This document shows, piece by piece, positions 57,798-64,000 of a DNA stretch of 64,000 bases (position 1 is the first letter of the stretch; each line of letters opens with the position of its first letter). The notes under the pieces were generated by a model that ran no database searches, was not told the DNA's origin, and saw only the letters and a program-made list of their open reading frames with translations. This DNA is from Gamarada debralockiae (lineage: Eukaryota > Ascomycota > Leotiomycetes > Helotiales > Hyphodiscaceae), in assembly GCA_002803225.1 (NCBI GenBank), contig NXFV01001904.1:1-64000 (forward strand), in the 5' to 3' direction. The translations under genes and the position numbers were made by a program.

Positions 57798-59586
57798 TCA
57801 GATTGTAGTTATTACGGGCTGTTCGAGCTCCTTCCGGGTGTCTTCTAGCATTTTTAGAACTTGATTCAAGGATGGTCGCTGAAAGATCGGTTCTTGACCA
57901 CTCGATTCACTTCTCCCATGACTAGTGACGGATCGCTTTTTCAATCGCTGTACGAAAACCTCCATCCGCTCACATTCGCCTTGCCACCAGGACTTCGAAG
58001 CTGCCAAGATTTCCTTGGTGATATTTTCCCCGCTCGACTGTTTTAACAACTGCTCCAGATTGCCCCTTGGGTAAATCTCACTCCCTACCCTGACAAGACT
58101 CGAGACATGACCATCATGCTCAGGCGCACCTGCTGTGCAATCCAGTATGAAACCTCTCAACAGTTCAGGCGTTCTCACGAAGTTGGGGAACTCCAAAGGA
58201 AACTCTATCGCCCTGGAGCGCAGAAAGGTCTCAAAGGGACTAATGACTTCAATTTCCTCGAAAATGCACCATAGAAATTTCCCGAGCATATACACTGTCG
58301 CTGACTCTTGCTGTGCAGAGGACAGATAATTCCACGCCTCATTATAGCCCAACGGATTGTTGTCGTAGGTTTCTACCAGTTTCCCTCGTCCACAGTTGAT
58401 TTCGTCCAGCCAGGACTGGCATCTCATCCTGTATTCCTCTGGTATGTCATCGGATTGGACCAGTCGCTGCAGATACTCGAGATAGAAGACTTCGGGGGGT
58501 GACCACGTGTACCAGTTTCCTCGCTGTTCGAAGTCGATGATTTTCAATTCTTCGATTCCATCATCGCGGATGGAGGAAATGATGTTGTCAGGTCGAAGAT
58601 CCGAAAAGTAAGTTTGGCAATTTTTGACTAAATGAACCATGGCTTGTGTGACCTGGGTTGCCCAGCTGAATTTCCTCTCTACCGTGAGCGTCCGCCGGAC
58701 AGATTGTTTCGGAATGATCTCCCTTAAGGACCCAGATTCGTAGAATGGTATCAGAAACCCACACACCCCAAGCTTGCCCCCGAACGAACACTTCTTGGTA
58801 ACTATGTACGCCGGAGATGCAAGGATATTCGGATGAGGAGGTAATGTCATCAGGAGTCTGAGGTCATGGTAGAGATACGGGAATTGCTGAAGGGAATACT
58901 TGAAGACCAATAGACCTCGATCTGGCTGCCCGACGATACGAACAACGCTGATGCTATCTTTCAAACGCGAATAGAGATAAAGCTCTTCAATGTCAATCAC
59001 CGGAGGCCATCTCTCAGGAGCTATATCTGACTGCCACATGTCTTTCAATGCGTTTAGGGAAACCATTCTTCGTTCAACATCGTATCCAGGCACTAGGACA
59101 ATATCCATGTCCAAGGGATTCGGTGTCATCGAATTGATAATGATTTGAGAGCCAAATGGCAACGCTTGAAAGGTTCTTTGGAGATCAGCCGACTTTGCTA
59201 ACCAGTGCTGGAGCCCGCAGAGGATGTGGTCGATGATTTTAAGACCAGCAATGCTACCCATCCCCCTGATGACAGAGACGGTATGCCTCTAAATATCTCC
59301 CGAGCTGAAACGAATAGTCCCTGGGATCTGGAATGAAAACGTCAATGGCCAAAGGCGTTACTCGAGGCAGAAATAACGGCACCACGTAGAGTTGAGTGCC
59401 GCCAGGTCCACATCCATCGATCCGCCAGTTTGCCGCACCATGATGGACAGGGAAGATTTTGGGCTTGACAAACGGTTCTGTGAGGCTATCTAGTCTCTGA
59501 GACTCTCCTCTCAGAACCTCATCTACATCCATAAAGGCGGCAGATGGATAGAAAAGCAAAGGACGCAGACTTGAAGAAAGCTCCAT
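57798..59586 (-). CDS. Protein-kinase-like protein, frameshifted in a G5 run
   Basis: Two frames follow each other on the minus strand. 59586-59254 (110 residues, MELSSSLRPLLFYPSAAFMD) carries an N-terminal domain. 59261-57798 (487 residues) carries a kinase-like fold: GLLVFKYSL (beta3 Lys), SGSLREII, YFSDLRPDN in place of HRDLKPxN, and IKIIDFEQRG (DFE for DFG) reading LKIIDFEQRG here. The junction is at a run of five G (plus-strand C at 59262-59266); one fewer G would join them without loss. The catalytic Asp is kept but the loop is atypical, as in many lineage-specific fungal kinases. Either a real frameshift or a homopolymer error; two separate genes are unlikely because the first frame has no ending of its own. 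Confidence 0.65.
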
Positions 59587-60069
59587 GTGAGTATTTGAAA
59601 GATCAAGAGCGCTTGAGAAATGATAGTATCTCCAAGTAAAGCTGAAAGTTGTCCATCAGGATGTCGTTTCTGAGGGTACATCTTATCAAAATGCCAGCAC
59701 GTGTCAGACCGTTTTGTTCGGCTCCATTGGCTGCTGCTTTTGTGTGGAGAAAGTGTGAACAGCAAGTCAATCTGCACTCGCAGTACTCCGTGTCCTGTCC
59801 CTGCTAATCTCATACTTGGATCCCAATGATAAGTCAACGTAAGATGTGAAGTAAATGTATATTCTGTTGTATACGAGGCGACAATTTTGTTTAAAGGTAT
59901 CAAATGTCATCCTCTTGACCCAGAAGAGGCTTTGTATGTATGCCGGATATCAAATCACACAGCCCAGCATACAATCCAAGCCCAAGATGCACATAAAAAT
60001 GTACCATCTACCCAAACTCCTTCCAATGCACGCTTTATCGAATTCAAATCCACTGTCTAATCCATCTCC
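59587..60069. other. Intergenic, no gene seen
   Basis: Between the 5' end of the kinase-like gene and the 3' end of the GH76 gene (both minus). No supported frame. Confidence 0.6.
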
Positions 60070-61597
60070 TCAACTCTCCAAAACCATAAACACACTCCCC
60101 CCAATAACACCGCCCACAACAGCAAACGTCAGGAAACCTGCAGACACCTTCTCCTTCGTCGTCGCAGGCATCTTATCCATCATCATACTATTGTCCGTGC
60201 CAGGGTTACTCACACCAGCACTCGCATCACCCACGCTCGTTCCACCCGTACTATTCGTCACAGGCGCCACCGCCTTCACACCCGGTACCAACACCATCGA
60301 GCTCTGAATAGCACCAAGAGCACTCATCTGTTGTCCGACCCCAAAATTTCCATCATTCGTAGCCTCGGCTGTCCACTTGAATCCACATTGTGTGCCAGAC
60401 GCTCCGCCATCGCATTGTTTGGCCGCGGCTTCGGCGGATGGTTGCAGCAGCTTCTGGACCGCAGGGAAGGTGAAGGGTGCTAGGATGGAAGTGGAGGCGA
60501 GCCAGGCGCTGAAGTAGGCTTTGAATGATAACTGGTCCGTATCGCAGGTGCCAGCGGTTTCGCAGGCTTGCTCTTGCATTATTCCGGCGGAGTTGAAGAA
60601 GATTGAGGACGCGTTGAGGATGCCATCTACGCGCTCTTCCCAGAGGGCGCTGGCTTTGGTCTGTGGTTTTGTCAGTTGGGTTTATGGAGGGTGGAAGGGA
60701 GGGTGGAGACGTACGTAGTTGTACATATTTGCTGCGCCGTGTAAATAGATTCCTGCGTTGTAGGTCCATTGGAGGCGGTCGATGGTGCTGCAGTTTGTCG
60801 TATCGGATGATCCGTCGTAAATGTTGTACTTGGCGTCAATCAAGCCGATCGAAGACTCCCAATCCCAAATCGTGTTCGCCCACGTCGCGTATGTGTCATT
60901 ATTAGTATATCTCGCCAGCCTAGACGCCAGATTGAAGAAACATCCATTTGCAATGCTGTTCTTATATGTGAAACCATTGTTGAACTGGAAGATCTGCCAT
61001 CTCAATCCACCACCACAAGTCGTCGTATCCCAACGGGAAGCCATCTCATTGAACACCGCCTGAGCTAGTGCTAGCCATTGCGGGGAGTCTTTCGGGGGAT
61101 TCTGGAAGTTGGTCTCGGCTGCGAGCATAGCTGCCATGCCCCAGAAACCTTGATCGTCGTTTCCTTCGTCTTTGGTTTGGTTGGCGGGCATGTAGTCGTT
61201 GTTTGTGCCGACTTGGAAGAGGAGGGCTTGTTCGACTACATCGTTGTAGGTGGTGTCGTTGGTGTAGTGCCAGTAGTCTATTAATGTCATGAACATTCCA
61301 CCCGCTTCCCACCAGAAGTATGGTTGTGGTAATATGCCTGGAATTCCTCCCTGTGATGCGTTAGTAGAGCTTTTAGGGACCTTGGGGAGCCGAGGCCGTA
61401 CAGTGACATTTCCTGTATAGTACTTCATCAAATCGAAGGCGACAGTCCTTGCCGCACTTGATATGGAGGCTATAAGCTGTCAGCATCTGCATCTTAAACG
61501 GCACAGGATGGCACATACATGATGATGTGGTATCTACTGTGAGAGAGACTGCGGACTGCGCGGCCAGAGCCGGCCATAATAAAGTTGAAAGCCGCAT
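60070..61597 (-). CDS. DCW1: GPI-anchored GH76 mannan endo-1,6-alpha-mannosidase (Dcw1/Dfg5 family)
   Basis: Exons (minus) 61597-61519, 61469-61402, 61350-60715 and 60660-60070 give 457 residues. Signal peptide [19 protein letters not shown]; then the GH76 (alpha/alpha)6 barrel with [11 protein letters not shown] and the catalytic Asp pair 114/115 in [23 protein letters not shown] and [17 protein letters not shown]. The tail is Gly/Ser-rich with a C-terminal hydrophobic stretch ([19 protein letters not shown]) for GPI attachment. Dcw1/Dfg5 enzymes are required to link GPI-glycoproteins to the wall. Introns are 49-54 nt and all phases fit. The second intron could start at GTACGG (preferred) or 6 nt earlier. 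The symbol denotes the family. Confidence 0.92.
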
Positions 61598-63057
61598 TGT
61601 GAGATTATTGATTATGTCGTGAACGAGTCCAACAAAAGAGTGAAGCTATGTATCGTAGTATATTCGAGAGAAGTATCTATGAAGTGGTCTGCCTAGAATA
61701 TTGCGGCGTTGGAAGAATCGAAATGAAGGGGGATGGATTAAAAGCCCTGTCAAAGGTGCTGCGTCTCAAGAAGAATGCTTATAAAAGAAAATCAAGAATA
61801 ATCACAGCTCGTATGGCGTCTGTGGTGGCCAGTACGAAGTGGCGAAGTGAATGTAATGACAGTAGAAAAGCGTTTGTTGAGGGGGACTCGACTTCCAAAG
61901 AATAAGCTTCTTTGTGGAGTCGACAAAGAGGATGTGGAGATGATGGATCAAGGAGATGGAATCGCGTTTGGAATCACTGTATGACGGAAATTGAGCAGGA
62001 AATGAAACGGCCTTACCCTTCTCGTCTGGCATCCTCACCTATTTGTGCAGTATTTTGTGTAGGATATGTCTTCTCCAGGGGCTGTGTCGAGGTCAACACG
62101 AGGGGTGAAACGGTGCCTGTCTCAATTTCGCCGGCCTGACACAGCCCCCTCGGAATCTAATTCGGGAACGCATCAGAGGCGTCCGGTAAGCCGCTGGTTG
62201 CGTTCAGCTACGAACTGGGACGACAAATTATTTATACAAATACAGCATTAGACTTTGGTTCTCGGAGTTGAGATGGTGTCTTGGGTCGAAAAAGCTTAGG
62301 AAAGCTTGTTCCATTGTCGAAGTTGGGACGAAAGTTGGGGGTGGAGACTTGGAAATTTCGCTTGGGAAAGCTGGCACGTGCTCCAGAACGAAACCCTGGC
62401 CCGATTTCTTCTTCACGTGTTCCGGCGCCGGAATTTGATTCCTTCACTGATCACACGTCTCGCGATGAGAAAACTGCAAGTACAGCCGAGCGATATTTCG
62501 CAAGTACAGACTTCTTGATTCTTCTGCACGAAGCTTTACTCCTTTTTTGAATAAAGCAAAATAAATGGTCTTAAAACAATTAGACAGCTTTCATTTATTG
62601 TAGATTTGAGCTTAAAGTCTTCACTAGGCGTAGATAAAACGTGGCGTAAAGAATAAAGGTACAAAACAAATGATAATCGAAATATATTTAATAAACATTT
62701 TACGTAAATTCTCGGGAAACAAAAACCTAAAATAGAATTATAAAAGATTAAAAAGTAGGTCAGAGAGCCACCAAAATCGGGCAATAGAGAAGCGTGCCTA
62801 TTCTATTCGATTCGGTTTGCGCTGGGCATTTGAGTGTACATACTAAAGTTGCTTGTTTTTAGGCTTGAAAATCCTCTTTGCACTTGTCCGCCTTCCTCGA
62901 ATTCTTCTAGATTCAGCCTTCCTTCGTGTAGTCCTGGGCACACTGAGGCACTGCATGCGAGGTATCGAAGAGATAAGAGAGTTTGTATATACAGGAGTTG
63001 AAGAGATACCGAGGAATTAAGGCTGAGGGATAGAATTTTCACTTCACGACTTTCGCC
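61598..63057. other. Intergenic, 1.5 kb, AT-rich in part
   Basis: No gene is supported. 62560-62760 is strongly AT-rich. Frames at 62232-62550 on both strands are mutual shadows without domain signal. Confidence 0.55.
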
Positions 63058-64000
63058 TCAAATTATCTGCACAACCTGCTCCTCGACTTCATCGAATGTG
63101 TAGGCTTCTTTAAAGCACCAGGGCTGAAGCATCTGACTCGCTCGTAGTAGTCGTTCTCAGTCCGAAGCAGGACAAGGCCTCTCCAGTCACCGTCTGGATG
63201 GATGGAGTAACAGACATCGCCTGCCATGCCCGCTTCATCAGGCCTTGGCGTCCTCCACGGATTCCGTTCCTTCACAAGCAACAGGGCCCACACATCCATG
63301 CAACTGTCTTGACCGTGCGGCCATTCCGGATGCGAGACGTCAGGAAATGTCATGAGCTCGTAATCTTTGATATACATCTCACCCTTGTTGAAGTACCAAC
63401 GAGCAGTCGCCATTCTTCCTTTGACCGTGATCATGCTATCGCTGATCCTGTCAAAAGGTGTGTAAGGAGGTAGCGCAGTAATGGAAATGTCTACAACTTC
63501 TGATAACGGCTCCCATTTGGCAAGATCTTGCATGGCAACCCAGTTGATTTCTCCATCAAGTGAGGCCCATGACCACGACGGCGCCCGGTACTCCGCTGAT
63601 TTTTTTGGCATAGGTGTAACAGCTTGTTGTCCAGCAAAGAGCGTGAGGTAAGTGCTCCTTCCATAGGCCGGCGACGTATGTTAATTCATTGCCGGCGTAT
63701 GCTCTTGCGAGTCCGGATACTGCTGCAAGCTTGTCCAATGGTTGGCTGAGTTCACGGCAAGAAAATTCCTCAATGAAGAACCGCCAGTTGGCCCATGCTT
63801 GCTCTACTTGAGATGGGATATCACATCTGTGTATGCTGCTCTCTGGGTCTTGGCGAGCTTTTCTGTCTGAGGAAGGCGACCGGGACAGCGTAATCGGTGT
63901 GTCGGGATTGCCACTGGTGGACTTACACTTCCAGAGCATTCCTGTACGAGTATAGATCACAGATCTGGTGCTTAGATACTGTTCCTGCAGGGTCCAACCA
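63058..64000 (-). CDS. HET-domain (heterokaryon incompatibility) protein, 3' part, with frame breaks
   Basis: Enters from the right edge on the minus strand. GWTLQEQYLSTRSVIYTRTG at 64000-63940 is the end of the HET domain, followed by the usual C-terminal region (FIEEFSCRELSQPLDKLAAV, GLARAYAGNELTYVAGLWKE). At an A7 run (plus-strand T at 63600-63606) the frame must shift by one to continue with the conserved AEYRAPSWSWASLDGEI. A second 1-nt break near 63110 separates the frame ending at 63063 from a more family-like ending (AYTFDEVEEQVV) that stops at 63058-63060. HET proteins trigger incompatibility cell death. The N-terminal part is outside the window, so function cannot be judged. Decay or homopolymer errors are both possible. 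Confidence 0.75.

Overview
The window is nuclear DNA of a filamentous ascomycete (Pezizomycotina). The genes are broken by short introns of 47-60 nt with CTAAC-like branch sites. Gene content includes Zn2Cys6 regulators, GPI-anchored wall enzymes (Crh and GH76 families), a HET-domain gene and fungal STAND/NLR-type genes. Gene style suggests Leotiomycetes, but that is an inference. No rRNA, tRNA or CRISPR was recognised.

Layout. 1-7.5 kb is an accessory, decayed island: a FAR1/Mutator-type transposase fragment, an NB-ARC/TPR receptor (-) head-to-head with a SesB-like lipase (+), a pogo/Fot1 transposase tail, a decayed small gene and a wrecked secreted-protein gene. 7.8-21 kb is mostly housekeeping: a GNAT acetyltransferase, karyopherin Kap123, a nuclear protein with a PIP-box-like motif, a Zn2Cys6 factor, an aldo-keto reductase and Dom34/Pelota. 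21-26 kb holds an MFS remnant and an 'ipa'-type gene with one stop. 26.8-29.6 kb has a mitochondrial HotDog dehydratase and a Myb-like protein. A 5.6-kb gene-poor stretch follows. 35-39.6 kb has a small SANT/Myb protein and a Crh transglycosylase. 40-51 kb has a very large NACHT gene, whose exons read in phase into C2H2, Q-rich, SANT and WW segments, divergent from a SNF2/RING helicase. 52.5-57.7 kb has a Zn2Cys6 factor divergent from a TauD dioxygenase. 57.8-64 kb has a kinase-like gene, a GH76 mannanase and the 3' part of a HET-domain gene.

The most interesting system is the receptor/lipase pair at 1.0-4.7 kb. The receptor N-terminus and the lipase C-terminus carry the same short glycine/asparagine-rich motif (FNGxIxGRNVIxG...). 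This resembles the sigma-type amyloid signalling motif that links fungal NLRs to cell-death effectors by prion-like templating. Here both genes are damaged: the receptor has four in-frame TAG codons, all explainable as CpA-to-TpA (RIP-type) changes, and the lipase reading frame breaks just before its motif. The second candidate is the NACHT-C2H2-SANT-WW gene.

Housekeeping genes read cleanly across every intron. Accessory genes (receptor, lipase, secreted protein, MFS, ipa, kinase-like, HET) carry stops or 1-nt frame breaks. Several breaks lie in homopolymers, so real decay and assembly error must be told apart.
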